64,000 nucleotides of DNA from Chitinophagaceae bacterium UBA4411 (GTDB lineage: Bacteria > Bacteroidota > Bacteroidia > Chitinophagales > Chitinophagaceae). Numbering within the stretch: position 1 is the first letter of the stretch; every line of letters starts with the position of its first letter. The translations under genes were made by a program, and so were the position numbers. Below are positions 49,890-58,657 of this stretch, in pieces. The notes beneath the pieces are model-generated. The model was not told the origin of the DNA. It worked only from the letters and a program-made list of their open reading frames with translations, and did no database searches. Location: contig DGQP01000005.1 of the NCBI GenBank assembly GCA_002400415.1, positions 342,243-406,242 on the forward strand. Reading direction: 5' to 3'.

Positions 49890-51614
49890 ATGAAGAAAAC
49901 CGTAATGATCGCAGTGATTGGCTTCCTGTCGGCAGCCGGTCTGAAAGCACAAACCCTGCAGGAGGGCATCAACCACCTGTATGCGGATCGTTTCAAAAGT
50001 GCTGTGAGTGTTTTTGAGAAATTGCTCGCCGCGAATCCTAATAATATAGATGCCACCTACTGGTTAGGTCAGACTTACCTGGATATGGATGTGAATGATA
50101 AAGCCAGGGACCTGTATGATAAGGCACTGACGGCAAGTGCCAACGCACCGCTGCTCCTGGTGGGAAGGGGCCATGTGGACCTGCTGGATAATAAAACAGC
50201 AGATGCCCGCCAGAAATTTGAAACAGCCATTACCATGACCCGTACCAAAAAAGGCGATGACCCTGTTATATTGAATGCAGTAGGCCGTGCCAATGTGGAT
50301 GCCAAAAATGGTGACCTGGCTTATGCTGTAACTAAATTGGAAGATGCGGTAAAAAGAGATGATAAAAATGCTGAAATCTACCTGAATCTGGGTAATGCTT
50401 ACCGTAAGGCAAAGCCGGGCGAAGGTGGTGGCCAGGCTTTCCAGAACTATAGGAGAGCACTGGATGTAAACCCCAATTTTGCAGTGGCTTACGTAAGGCT
50501 TGCCAAATTATTCGAAGCGCAAAGGAATGGCGAACTTTATCTTGAAAATCTGAACAAAGCGGTGGAAGTGGATCCCAAATTCTCCTTGGGCTATTACGAG
50601 TTATTCTATTATTATTTTTACCGTGGTAAGGCAGCTGAAGCAGAAGAGTACCTGAAAAAATTCATTGACAGCAAACTGCCGGAGACTTATATAGAAGATC
50701 AAAGGATGTATGCGGAATTGTGCTGGTACCGGAAAGATTTTGCCTGTGCTATTTCAAAAGCAGAAGCTGTGGTGGCTGCAATGGGTGAACACTCAAAACC
50801 CAAGGTGCTGAAACTGCTGGCTGATTCTTACTTTCAGAAAGGTGACTATCCAAACGCAAAAAAATATATTGACTGGTATTTCACTAAAAAGCCGGAAGAT
50901 GCCACTGCATTGGATCTCGGGCTGAAAGCTGATATCTATTCAAAGATACCCGGCCAGGAAGATGCCTTATATGCCATCTACCTTGAAGGTGTGAGAATTG
51001 ATACCGTTGTTGAAAATAAAATTGATCTGCTGAAGAATGCCGCCGCCTATTTTAAAGGGAAAGGTCAGCGGGATAAGGAAGGAGATATGTGGGCAAAACT
51101 GGTGGAAGTAAAACCTAAGCCCACTCTTACTGATTATTTTGAAACAGCCCGGTCTTATTATTTCGGGAAAAAATATGCACAATCAAGAGAGTTTGCCCTG
51201 GAAATGATTGACAAATATCCCAATGAAAGTTATGGTTATGACTGGGCTTACAATAACAGCCAGCTTATAGATACAGTTAAAAAAGACAGCATTGCTGTTC
51301 CGGATGCGCTGAAACTGTTTGAATTTGCACAGAAGGATACGGTAAAATTTAAAGCTCAGTATATTAAGACAGCCCGTTTCCTTGCTGTTTATTATACTAA
51401 TGATGCCAAGGATAAAGAAAAGGCGCTGGAGTACTTGAAAAAATGGCAGGAGGCCGATGTGGCTAATGCCCCAACCATTCAGCAGTATATTGACCAGTTA
51501 CAAAAATCACCTGGTACCAAACCCGGAACATCAAAGGGAAATTCGCAGCCTCCCCGGCAGGGAACGGTTCCAAGGCCAGCAACAAAACCAGCAGCAACGA
51601 CCCAAAAAAGTTGA
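49890..51614 (+). CDS. Secreted tetratricopeptide repeat protein
   Basis: A 574-residue exported protein: signal peptide to about KAQT (residue 20), then at least eight TPR-like helical pairs (for example LEKLLAANPNNIDATYWLGQTYLD, LEDAVKRDDKNAEIYLNLGNAYRKA, FQNYRRALDVNPNFAVAYVRL). The C-terminus is a low-complexity Gly/Pro/Thr/Lys tail. It is probably a periplasmic or outer-membrane scaffold. Followed by a terminator at 51658. Confidence 0.85.
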   Translation: MKKTVMIAVIGFLSAAGLKAQTLQEGINHLYADRFKSAVSVFEKLLAANPNNIDATYWLGQTYLDMDVNDKARDLYDKALTASANAPLLLVGRGHVDLLDNKTADARQKFETAITMTRTKKGDDPVILNAVGRANVDAKNGDLAYAVTKLEDAVKRDDKNAEIYLNLGNAYRKAKPGEGGGQAFQNYRRALDVNPNFAVAYVRLAKLFEAQRNGELYLENLNKAVEVDPKFSLGYYELFYYYFYRGKAAEAEEYLKKFIDSKLPETYIEDQRMYAELCWYRKDFACAISKAEAVVAAMGEHSKPKVLKLLADSYFQKGDYPNAKKYIDWYFTKKPEDATALDLGLKADIYSKIPGQEDALYAIYLEGVRIDTVVENKIDLLKNAAAYFKGKGQRDKEGDMWAKLVEVKPKPTLTDYFETARSYYFGKKYAQSREFALEMIDKYPNESYGYDWAYNNSQLIDTVKKDSIAVPDALKLFEFAQKDTVKFKAQYIKTARFLAVYYTNDAKDKEKALEYLKKWQEADVANAPTIQQYIDQLQKSPGTKPGTSKGNSQPPRQGTVPRPATKPAATTQKS

Positions 51615-51657
51615 TGCTGTAAAGAAATAAAAACTCGGTTTTCTTCTTTTACTTTTA

Positions 51658-51695
51658 GGATCCCCTGCCCTTGTGGCGGGGGATTCCTGTTTTTC
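51658..51695 (+). terminator. Terminator before the nuo operon
   Basis: GGATCCCCTGCC, short loop, GGCGGGGGATTCC, then CTGTTTTT. It closes the tonB-TPR operon. Confidence 0.85.
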
Positions 51696-51749
51696 GCTGG
51701 TTTTCAGCATCCTGATTATATTTTATCAGGTAATTTGAGGTGACCGTCT

Positions 51750-51757
51750 TATTTTTG
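51750..51757 (+). promoter_or_regulatory. -7 promoter box of the nuo operon
   Basis: TATTTTTG matches the -7 consensus, 18 bases before the nuoA ATG. A hairpin-like CCTGA..TCAGG and a TAATTTGAGG lie just upstream. Confidence 0.6.
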
Positions 51758-51774
51758 CCCGAAGAGAAAAACCT

Positions 51775-52170
51775 ATGTTCCATTTACTCCAGACAGGCCT
51801 GAATTCAACCGATGCCGGCTCTTACCTCCCGGTAGGGATACAAATTCTGATTGCAATAGGGTTGGTCGCTTTCCTGATGTTTGCCACCCATATGCTGGGC
51901 CCTAAAAGAAAGACAACGGATAAATTGCAGAATTTTTCCAGTGGTATAGAAAGCCACGGTGATGCCCGCCAGCCAATGGCAATCAAATATTTTCTGACTG
52001 CTATCCTCTTTGTGTTGTTTGATGTGGAAGTGATCTTTTTTTACCCCTATGCAGTTAATTTCAGGGAATTGGGCTGGAACGGGTTCTGGGCTGTGCTGAT
52101 GTTTGTAGGATTTTTCCTTTGCGGGTTCACCTATATCATCAAAAAAGGTGCGCTGAAGTGGGAAGACTGA
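51775..52170 (+). CDS. nuoA: NADH-quinone oxidoreductase subunit A
   Basis: Membrane subunit of complex I. It has 131 residues and three membrane helices. The loop following helix 1 contains the KYFLTAILFVLFDVEVIFFYPYAV segment, with the conserved D-V-E motif of NuoA. The first gene of the operon. Confidence 0.94.
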   Translation: MFHLLQTGLNSTDAGSYLPVGIQILIAIGLVAFLMFATHMLGPKRKTTDKLQNFSSGIESHGDARQPMAIKYFLTAILFVLFDVEVIFFYPYAVNFRELGWNGFWAVLMFVGFFLCGFTYIIKKGALKWED

Positions 52171-52273
52171 TATGCAAATTTGAGAATGTGAAAATGAAAC
52201 TTAAAGAGAAGAGTGGTTGTTATAAAGATGATGTTTTCAGATTGCGCCATTATCAAACGTTCAAATTGTAATT

Positions 52274-52858
52274 ATGTCCCGTCCTGTATCATATAATCTT
52301 ATCAACAAGCCATTAGAAACAGACATCAGCATTGCTGATATGCCTGATGGCAACATGGGAGAAGGTTTTTTTGCTACTTCCCTCGATAAAGTAATTGGTC
52401 TGGCCCGTAAGAATTCTATCTGGCCTCTGCCATTTGCCACCTCCTGCTGTGGTATTGAATTCATGGCTACCATGGGTTCACATTATGACCTGGCCCGTTT
52501 TGGTTCTGAACGGGTGGGGTTCTCCCCCCGCCAGTGCGATCTCCTGATGGTGATGGGAACCATTGCCAAAAAAATGGGCCCTGTGGTAAAGCAGGTGTAC
52601 TTACAAATGGCTGAACCAAGATGGGTAATGGCCGTAGGTGCATGTGCCAGCAGTGGCGGCATATTTGATACCTATAGCGTATTGCAGGGAATTGATCAGG
52701 TAGTACCCGTGGATGTTTATGTGCCGGGTTGCCCGCCAAGGCCCGAAGCAATCATTGACGGGGTGTTAAGGATTCAGGACCTGGTAGGTAAAGAAAGCCT
52801 GAGAAGAAGAAATAGTGAACAATACAAGGGGCTATTAGAAAGTTACGGCATACAATAG
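52274..52858 (+). CDS. nuoB: NADH-quinone oxidoreductase subunit B
   Basis: Carries cluster N2, which hands electrons to quinone. It has 194 residues with the ligands in FATSCCGIEFMA, GACASSGGIF and YVPGCPPRPEA. The 103-base gap before it is filled by degenerate AT-rich intergenic sequence rather than a promoter that I can recognise. Confidence 0.96.
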   Translation: MSRPVSYNLINKPLETDISIADMPDGNMGEGFFATSLDKVIGLARKNSIWPLPFATSCCGIEFMATMGSHYDLARFGSERVGFSPRQCDLLMVMGTIAKKMGPVVKQVYLQMAEPRWVMAVGACASSGGIFDTYSVLQGIDQVVPVDVYVPGCPPRPEAIIDGVLRIQDLVGKESLRRRNSEQYKGLLESYGIQ

Positions 52859-52894
52859 GCAATGCTGCCAATTTGATAAATTGACAATCGAGCA

Positions 52895-53413
52895 ATGGCA
52901 ATAACGAATGATATCATAAAACAAAGGCTGATTGAGAAATTTGGCGAACAGGTTATGGGTTTTGAAGAGCCTTACGGTATGTTCAGCTTTGAAGCGTCGA
53001 AGGAACTGAACCTGAAAGTGCTCAACTTCCTGTATGATGATGAAGAACTGAAATTCCGCTTTCTGACAGACCTCACGGGGGTTCATTATCCCGGGCAGAC
53101 CGGCCGGGAACTGGCGGTTGTTTACCATCTCCACAACCTGGTGGATAATATCCGCATCCGTTTTAAAGTATTTACTGATATTAATAAACCTGATATATAT
53201 ACTGCATCCGGCCTGTTTTCAGCAGCCAACTGGATGGAGCGGGAAACCTATGATTTTTTTGGAGTGAACTTTGTCGGTCATCCCAATCTGAAACGAATTC
53301 TGAACGTGGAGGAAATGGATTATTTCCCGCTGCGTAAAGAGTTCCCATTGGAAGACCAGACAAGGATTGATAAAGATGATGAGATGTTTGGAAGGGGAGG
53401 AACAATTAACTAA
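52895..53413 (+). CDS. nuoC: NADH-quinone oxidoreductase subunit C
   Basis: Peripheral arm subunit of 172 residues, a 30 kDa-subunit homologue: LTDLTGVHYPGQTGRELAVVYHL, the NWMERETYDFFGVNFVGHPNLKR motif and the KEFPLED end are conserved. It is a separate gene, not fused to nuoD. Confidence 0.95.
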   Translation: MAITNDIIKQRLIEKFGEQVMGFEEPYGMFSFEASKELNLKVLNFLYDDEELKFRFLTDLTGVHYPGQTGRELAVVYHLHNLVDNIRIRFKVFTDINKPDIYTASGLFSAANWMERETYDFFGVNFVGHPNLKRILNVEEMDYFPLRKEFPLEDQTRIDKDDEMFGRGGTIN

Positions 53414-53492
53414 TGCGGTAATTAGAGAATTTGGAAATAAGTACACGTATTAATTTTCAAATTGTCCAATTCAAGAATTTTCAAATCGAATC

Positions 53493-54716
53493 ATGTCAGA
53501 ACATCATATCAAATTACCGGAAGGAAGTATAGAGAAAACCACTACCACGCTGAACCTGGGCCCAACGCACCCGGCCACGCATGGGGTGATGCAGAACATA
53601 CTTGAATTAGATGGTGAGAGAATCGTTTCAACTGAGCAGACTATCGGTTATATTCACCGTGCTTTTGAAAAACTGGCTGAACGCCGTCCGCTGGCACAGA
53701 TCACCACCCTCACCGACCGGTTGAATTATTGCTCCTCGCCACTCAATAATATGGGCTGGCACCTGACCTGTGAAAAATTACTGGGTGTAAAAACGCCAAA
53801 AAGAGTTGACTATCTCCGTGTCATCATCATGGAGTTAGCAAGAATCTCTGATCACCTGATTTGTAATTCTATTGTGGGTGTGGATGCCGGTGCTTATACC
53901 GGGTTCCTCTATGTGATGCAATACCGTGAACTGATCTATGAGATATACGAAGAGGTTTGCGGTGCCCGGTTAACAACCAATATCGGACGTATTGGTGGCT
54001 TTGAAAGAAATTTCAATGATATCGCTTTTCAAAAATTAGAAAAGTTCCTGGCAGAATATCCAAGAGTGCTGAAAGAATTTGAGAACCTCTTCCAGCGCAA
54101 CAGGATCTTTATGGAAAGAACACAGGGCACCGGTGCCATCAGTGCTGAAAGGGCATTGAACTATGGTTTTACGGGTCCTAACCTGCGGGCTGCCGGTGTT
54201 GATTATGATGTAAGAGTGCATACACCTTACAGCAGCTACGAAGATTTTCAGTTTAATATACCTGTTGGTACCACCGGCGATAACTATGACCGCTGGCTGG
54301 TTCGCGAAAAAGAAATGTGGGAGAGTCTCAGTATCATAGAACAGGCTTACCAGAAAGTGCAGGAATTCAAAGGGGCTGAAGCAGATATATATCATGCGGA
54401 TGTACCGGAGTATTATTTGCCTCCCAAAGCGGATGTATATACTAAAATGGAAGCGCTGATCTATCATTTCAAGATCATCATGGGAGAAACCAATATTCCT
54501 GCCGGAGAAGTGTACAATTCTATCGAAGCCGGTAACGGGGAATTAGGATTTTATCTCATCAGTGATGGAGGAAGATCGCCGTACCGTTTGCATTTCCGCA
54601 GGCCCTGCTTTGTGTATTACCAGGCTTTCGAAGAATTGATCAGGGGATCGATGCTGAGTGATGCGATCATGACGATGAGTAGCCTGAACCTGATAGCCGG
54701 AGAATTAGATGCCTAA
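53493..54716 (+). CDS. nuoD: NADH-quinone oxidoreductase subunit D
   Basis: The 49 kDa-subunit homologue, forming the quinone site with NuoB. It has 407 residues; the motifs NLGPTHPATHGVMQ, GYIHRAFEKL, the SPLNNMGWHL segment and the RSPYRLHFRRPCFVYYQAFEE end are conserved. The 80-base gap before it carries AATTTTCAAATTG-like degenerate repeats. Confidence 0.96.
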   Translation: MSEHHIKLPEGSIEKTTTTLNLGPTHPATHGVMQNILELDGERIVSTEQTIGYIHRAFEKLAERRPLAQITTLTDRLNYCSSPLNNMGWHLTCEKLLGVKTPKRVDYLRVIIMELARISDHLICNSIVGVDAGAYTGFLYVMQYRELIYEIYEEVCGARLTTNIGRIGGFERNFNDIAFQKLEKFLAEYPRVLKEFENLFQRNRIFMERTQGTGAISAERALNYGFTGPNLRAAGVDYDVRVHTPYSSYEDFQFNIPVGTTGDNYDRWLVREKEMWESLSIIEQAYQKVQEFKGAEADIYHADVPEYYLPPKADVYTKMEALIYHFKIIMGETNIPAGEVYNSIEAGNGELGFYLISDGGRSPYRLHFRRPCFVYYQAFEELIRGSMLSDAIMTMSSLNLIAGELDA

Positions 54717-54722
54717 ACAAAT

Positions 54723-55226
54723 TTGAAAATGAAATTTTCAGACGATAAATTAAAAGAAGTACAACGGATCATCGAGCGCTATCCCAATGGAAAGCAGAAG
54801 AGTGCCGTGATACCTTTGCTGCACCTGGCCCAGGAAGAATTTGGTGGCTGGCTGAGTGCAGAAACCATGGACTATGTGGCTTCTTTACTGAATATTGAGC
54901 CTATTGAAGTATATGAAGTAGCTACTTTCTACAGCATGTACAATCTGAAGCCGGTTGGTAAATATATGTTTGAAGTATGCCAGACCGGTCCCTGTATGCT
55001 GAATGGCAGCGATAATATTGTGAAATATATCTATGAGAAACTGGGTATCAAACCCGGGGAAACAACGGCTGACGGATTATTTACACTGAAAACAGTGGAA
55101 TGCCTGGGTGCCTGTGGTTATGCGCCGATGATGCAGCTGGGTAAACATTACCGGGAGCACCTGACCAAAGAAAAAATTGATGCGATAGTGGATGAGTGCA
55201 GGAAAAATGCGGCTAACAGTAATTAA
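54723..55226 (+). CDS. nuoE: NADH-quinone oxidoreductase subunit E
   Basis: Thioredoxin-like [2Fe-2S] subunit (N1a) of the NADH-dehydrogenase module. The 167 residues contain the four ligands in VCQTGPCMLNG and ECLGACGYAPMM. It starts six bases after nuoD. Note that the next gene downstream is not nuoF. Confidence 0.95.
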   Translation: MKMKFSDDKLKEVQRIIERYPNGKQKSAVIPLLHLAQEEFGGWLSAETMDYVASLLNIEPIEVYEVATFYSMYNLKPVGKYMFEVCQTGPCMLNGSDNIVKYIYEKLGIKPGETTADGLFTLKTVECLGACGYAPMMQLGKHYREHLTKEKIDAIVDECRKNAANSN

Positions 55227-55229
55227 GTG

Positions 55230-55649
55230 ATGAGAGGATTAGTAACGATACTATTGTTCTTTACAAGCCTGGTTGCTGCTGCACAAACAGCAGAAGATAA
55301 ACTGGCGACAACGATAAAGGAATTTCACCAGGCCCTGGTAAAAAAAAATACGGTTTCGATCAATCAGCAAACGGACAAGGCCATGAGCTATGGACACAGT
55401 AATGGCTGGGTGGAAACCAAAGCAGAAATGATCAGGAATCTGGAAACAGGATATTTGTCCTACAGGAGTTTTAAAGAAGACAGCCTGCAGGTAACAATAA
55501 ATGGTAATGTGGCCCATGCCAGGTTTATAGCGGATATTGAAGTCACATTGAACCAAAAGGACGGCCAGTATCACCTGAAAGTGCTGGAAGTGTGGGTGAA
55601 GAAAGGAAACCGTTGGTTGTTGTTTGCGAGACAGGCAGTGAAAGGATAA
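55230..55649 (+). CDS. Secreted SnoaL/DUF4440-like protein inserted in the nuo operon
   Basis: A 139-residue protein whose signal peptide (MRGLVTILLFFTSLVAAAQ) directs export. The rest matches the NTF2-like/DUF4440 layout: a helix with VKKNTVSINQQTDKAMSYGHSNGW, then strands (VARARFIADIEVTLNQKDGQ-type) ending in LEVWVKKGNRWLLFARQAVK. The start is ATG 55230 (GTG 55227 also possible), three bases after nuoE. It is not a complex I subunit; a role in the periplasm is possible but not shown. Confidence 0.8.
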   Translation: MRGLVTILLFFTSLVAAAQTAEDKLATTIKEFHQALVKKNTVSINQQTDKAMSYGHSNGWVETKAEMIRNLETGYLSYRSFKEDSLQVTINGNVAHARFIADIEVTLNQKDGQYHLKVLEVWVKKGNRWLLFARQAVKG

Positions 55650-55699
55650 ATAATAGAAAAACAGGAAGGTGATAGCTTCAGCTTCACTTTACAAGCAAT

Positions 55700-57058
55700 A
55701 TGGGAAGAAAATTATTATTAGAAAAAGCTCACATTGAAAACATCAGGCTCTATGATGTGTATCGCCGTGAAGGTGGCTACCGCAGCGTGGAGAAGGCCCT
55801 GAAAACAATGGCACCTGATGCGGTAACGGAAGAAGTCAAGAAGAGCGGTCTCCGTGGCCGTGGGGGTGCCGGTTTCCCTACCGGAATGAAATGGAGTTTC
55901 CTGGCCAAACCGGAAGGAGTGCCCCGTTACCTCGTGGTCAATGCGGATGAATCAGAACCCGGAACTTTCAAAGACCGTTACCTGATGGAGTTCATTCCGC
56001 ATTTACTGATTGAAGGAATGATCGTTTCCTCTTTTGCTTTGGGTTCCAACACCTCTTATATCTATATCCGTGGTGAATATGCCTGGATCGTTGGTATCCT
56101 GGAACAGGCCATACAAGAAGCAAAGAATAATGGCTGGCTCGGTAAAAATATTTTAGGAACCGGTTTCGATCTTGAAATATATGTGCAGCGGGGTGCCGGT
56201 GCCTATATCTGTGGGGAAGAAACAGCTTTGCTGGAATCATTAGAAGGAAAAAGGGGTAACCCGAGAATAAAACCTCCGTTCCCGGCTGTAAAAGGTTTAT
56301 ATGATTGCCCGACCGTGGTGAACAATGTGGAAACCATCGCCGCTGTTGTTCCCATTATCAATGAAGGTGGCGAAGAGTATGCAAAAATTGGTGTGGGTAA
56401 ATCAACCGGCACCAAACTGATTTCTGCCTGTGGTAATATTAAGAAGCCGGGTGTGTATGAAATTGATATGACGATTTCTGTAGAAGAATTTATCTACAGC
56501 GATGAATATTGTGGTGGTATTGCGAATGGAAGAAAACTAAAAGCCTGCATACCGGGTGGATCATCCGTACCTATTTTACCGGCGAATCTTTTATTAAAGA
56601 CGGCTAAAGGTGAAACAAGGATGATGAACTATGAAAGTTTGTCTGATGGTGGTTTTGCAACCGGTTCGATGATGGGTTCCGGTGGTTTTATCGTGATGGA
56701 TGAAGACCAGTGTGTGGTGAAACATACGTATACATTGGCAAGGTTCTATCGTCATGAAAGTTGTGGCCAGTGTTCGCCCTGCCGTGAAGGAACCGGCTGG
56801 ATGGAAAAGATTCTGCTGAACATTGAAAATGGCAAAGGCAAACTGAGTGATATTGACCTGCTCTGGGATATTCAGCGGAAGATTGAAGGCAATACGATCT
56901 GCCCGTTGGGTGATGCAGCGGCATGGCCGGTGGCGGCAGCGATCCGTCATTTCCGGGATGAGTTTGAGTGGCATGTGAATAACCCGGCAGAATGTCAGCG
57001 CAGGAATTATGGATTGATGCATTATGCCGACCCCATCCATGTGCCGGTAACTGCATAA
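55700..57058 (+). CDS. nuoF: NADH-quinone oxidoreductase subunit F
   Basis: Binds NADH, FMN and cluster N3. The 452 residues show the RGRGGAGFPTGMKWSF nucleotide site, GAGAYICGEETALLESLEG for FMN, and the [4Fe-4S] ligands in ESCGQCSPCREGTGWM plus CPLGDAAAWP. It is followed after eight bases by an unrelated ATPase gene rather than nuoG. Confidence 0.96.
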   Translation: MGRKLLLEKAHIENIRLYDVYRREGGYRSVEKALKTMAPDAVTEEVKKSGLRGRGGAGFPTGMKWSFLAKPEGVPRYLVVNADESEPGTFKDRYLMEFIPHLLIEGMIVSSFALGSNTSYIYIRGEYAWIVGILEQAIQEAKNNGWLGKNILGTGFDLEIYVQRGAGAYICGEETALLESLEGKRGNPRIKPPFPAVKGLYDCPTVVNNVETIAAVVPIINEGGEEYAKIGVGKSTGTKLISACGNIKKPGVYEIDMTISVEEFIYSDEYCGGIANGRKLKACIPGGSSVPILPANLLLKTAKGETRMMNYESLSDGGFATGSMMGSGGFIVMDEDQCVVKHTYTLARFYRHESCGQCSPCREGTGWMEKILLNIENGKGKLSDIDLLWDIQRKIEGNTICPLGDAAAWPVAAAIRHFRDEFEWHVNNPAECQRRNYGLMHYADPIHVPVTA

Positions 57059-57066
57059 ATAAAAGA

Positions 57067-58107
57067 ATGAGTCATATAAAGAACATAGAGATTAAGAACT
57101 TTAAATCTATCCGTCATGCAAAAATTGAAGATTGCAGGAGGGTGAATGTTTTTATTGGCTACCCGAATGTGGGAAAGAGTAATATTTTGGAGGCGATGAG
57201 TTTGTTCTGTTACTTAAATGACGACCAAGAACTTCCATTAAAGTCATACATTAGGTTCAAAGAGATTATCGATCTATTTAGCGACGGAGATAAGCAAAAG
57301 GATTCAGAAATATTTACAAATTCATATGTTGTATCATTGAGGTATATTGATAAAAATACACTAGAATGTGCTTTTGTCAATGCTGAGAATTATGTTGAGA
57401 ACTTCAACGCGGACACGGCTAAGATATTAAAATTTGTAAGATTCAATAAAGATGGTGGTATTTCTCAAAGTAATAGAGGGCAGTATAAAATAGACAGTAA
57501 ATCTAAAAAATATCACTTCAAATCAGAAGGAGGTTTTATATATGCTAACCCTGATCAAAGAGTATTGGATTATCCGTTTGGTTCTAATCTTTCTGAAGTA
57601 ATCAGGTATAATAGTTCTTTAAGAAGGGAATGTGGAGAGTTGTTTTCAAAATATGGTCTTAAATTAATTTTTGATGAGAATGGCTCTATTGTTGTTCAAA
57701 AACAACTTGATGAGTTTAGTGCTTTTCAATTTTCATTTTTACAAGTTGCGGATACCTTACAAAGGCTAATTTTTCATAAAGCGGCGATAGTTACAAATGC
57801 AAATGCAATTTTGCTTTTTGAAGAGCCGGAAGCTCATATGTTTCCTCCATATATTTCAAAATTCACGACAGATGTAATGCTCGATAAAAACAATAATCAA
57901 TTTTTTATATCAACCCATAGTCCATTTGTTTTAAATGACTTTATGGAAGATATGGAGAAAGGGGATTTGGCAATTTATGCAGTGGGTTATTTGAACGGGG
58001 AGACAACTATAAGCCGGTTAACTGATAAACAGGTGACTGATATTTATCAATACGGAGTAGATTTGTTCTTTAATTTAGAAGAGTTTTTGAAAGATGTGGT
58101 TAGCTAA
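57067..58107 (+). CDS. OLD-like AAA ATPase (candidate defence gene A)
   Basis: A 346-residue AAA15/AAA21-type ATPase of the ABC/SMC-like class found in OLD, PARIS, Gabija and AbiL-type defence proteins. The opening MSHIKNIEIKNFKSIRHAKI is classical. Walker A is GYPNVGKSN, Walker B is LLFEEPEAHMFPP, and the switch histidine is in FFISTHSPFVLNDF. Base composition is much poorer in G+C than in nuoF and nuoG (35 percent in the sample 57541-57600). It is eight bases after nuoF and overlaps the next gene by 14 bases. Confidence 0.85.
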   Translation: MSHIKNIEIKNFKSIRHAKIEDCRRVNVFIGYPNVGKSNILEAMSLFCYLNDDQELPLKSYIRFKEIIDLFSDGDKQKDSEIFTNSYVVSLRYIDKNTLECAFVNAENYVENFNADTAKILKFVRFNKDGGISQSNRGQYKIDSKSKKYHFKSEGGFIYANPDQRVLDYPFGSNLSEVIRYNSSLRRECGELFSKYGLKLIFDENGSIVVQKQLDEFSAFQFSFLQVADTLQRLIFHKAAIVTNANAILLFEEPEAHMFPPYISKFTTDVMLDKNNNQFFISTHSPFVLNDFMEDMEKGDLAIYAVGYLNGETTISRLTDKQVTDIYQYGVDLFFNLEEFLKDVVS

Positions 58108-58657
58108 GTCAGTAATACCAGAATGTAATATTGACAGTTGTTTATTCAATGTCTTATTGCAGTTTGGAAAAGATGGGGTTAATCACACAAAAGGAAACGC
58201 AACAGTAGTTAAGAAAGTAAGGGAGAAGTTTGATAACCGGTTTTGTGTGGCAGTAATTGACAAAGATAGGCGGGATATAGAATTTATAACTAATGAGTGT
58301 GATAGGATAGACACTGGTGGATTTGAGGAATATTTCAGGTTGTTCAAGAGAAAAGGGAAGCATCATTATTTTATTCAAATGATGCCGGTGATTGAGAAAT
58401 GGATAATGAAAGTTGCCGGGGAGTTGGACGTTAAACTAACAGACTTTGGAATTAATGCGGAATCGGTTGGCGATTTGAATCATATTACCAAGACTACCGA
58501 TTCAAAAAATGATGACAGATTCATAAGGTTGTTTAAGGAGTTGGTGAAAAAATCGGAACAAAGGGGATATAAGCCAGTCCTGAAACTAAGGGATATGGTA
58601 AAATATCTGTTGGATAAACAGTATGGAACAGATATAAATGAATTGAAAAATGTCTGA
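58094..58657 (+). CDS. Unknown partner protein, possibly TOPRIM-like (candidate defence gene B)
   Basis: A 187-residue protein I do not recognise by family. Near the N-terminus it has PECNIDSCLFNVLLQF and then a core strand FCVAVIDKDRRDIEFI. A glutamate followed about 50 residues later by an I-D-x-D motif is what a minimal TOPRIM nuclease domain would show, and such a partner is what OLD-like ATPases usually have; that reading is inference. The C-terminal half is helical and basic. Its stop overlaps the nuoG start by eight bases (ATGTCTGA). Confidence 0.6.
   Translation: MWLAKSVIPECNIDSCLFNVLLQFGKDGVNHTKGNATVVKKVREKFDNRFCVAVIDKDRRDIEFITNECDRIDTGGFEEYFRLFKRKGKHHYFIQMMPVIEKWIMKVAGELDVKLTDFGINAESVGDLNHITKTTDSKNDDRFIRLFKELVKKSEQRGYKPVLKLRDMVKYLLDKQYGTDINELKNV

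Noticed and set aside
57067..58657. Reading the AAA gene pair as a retron or a toxin-antitoxin module
   Set aside because: No reverse transcriptase or structured ncRNA nearby, and neither protein has a known toxin or antitoxin motif; an OLD-like two-gene system fits better.
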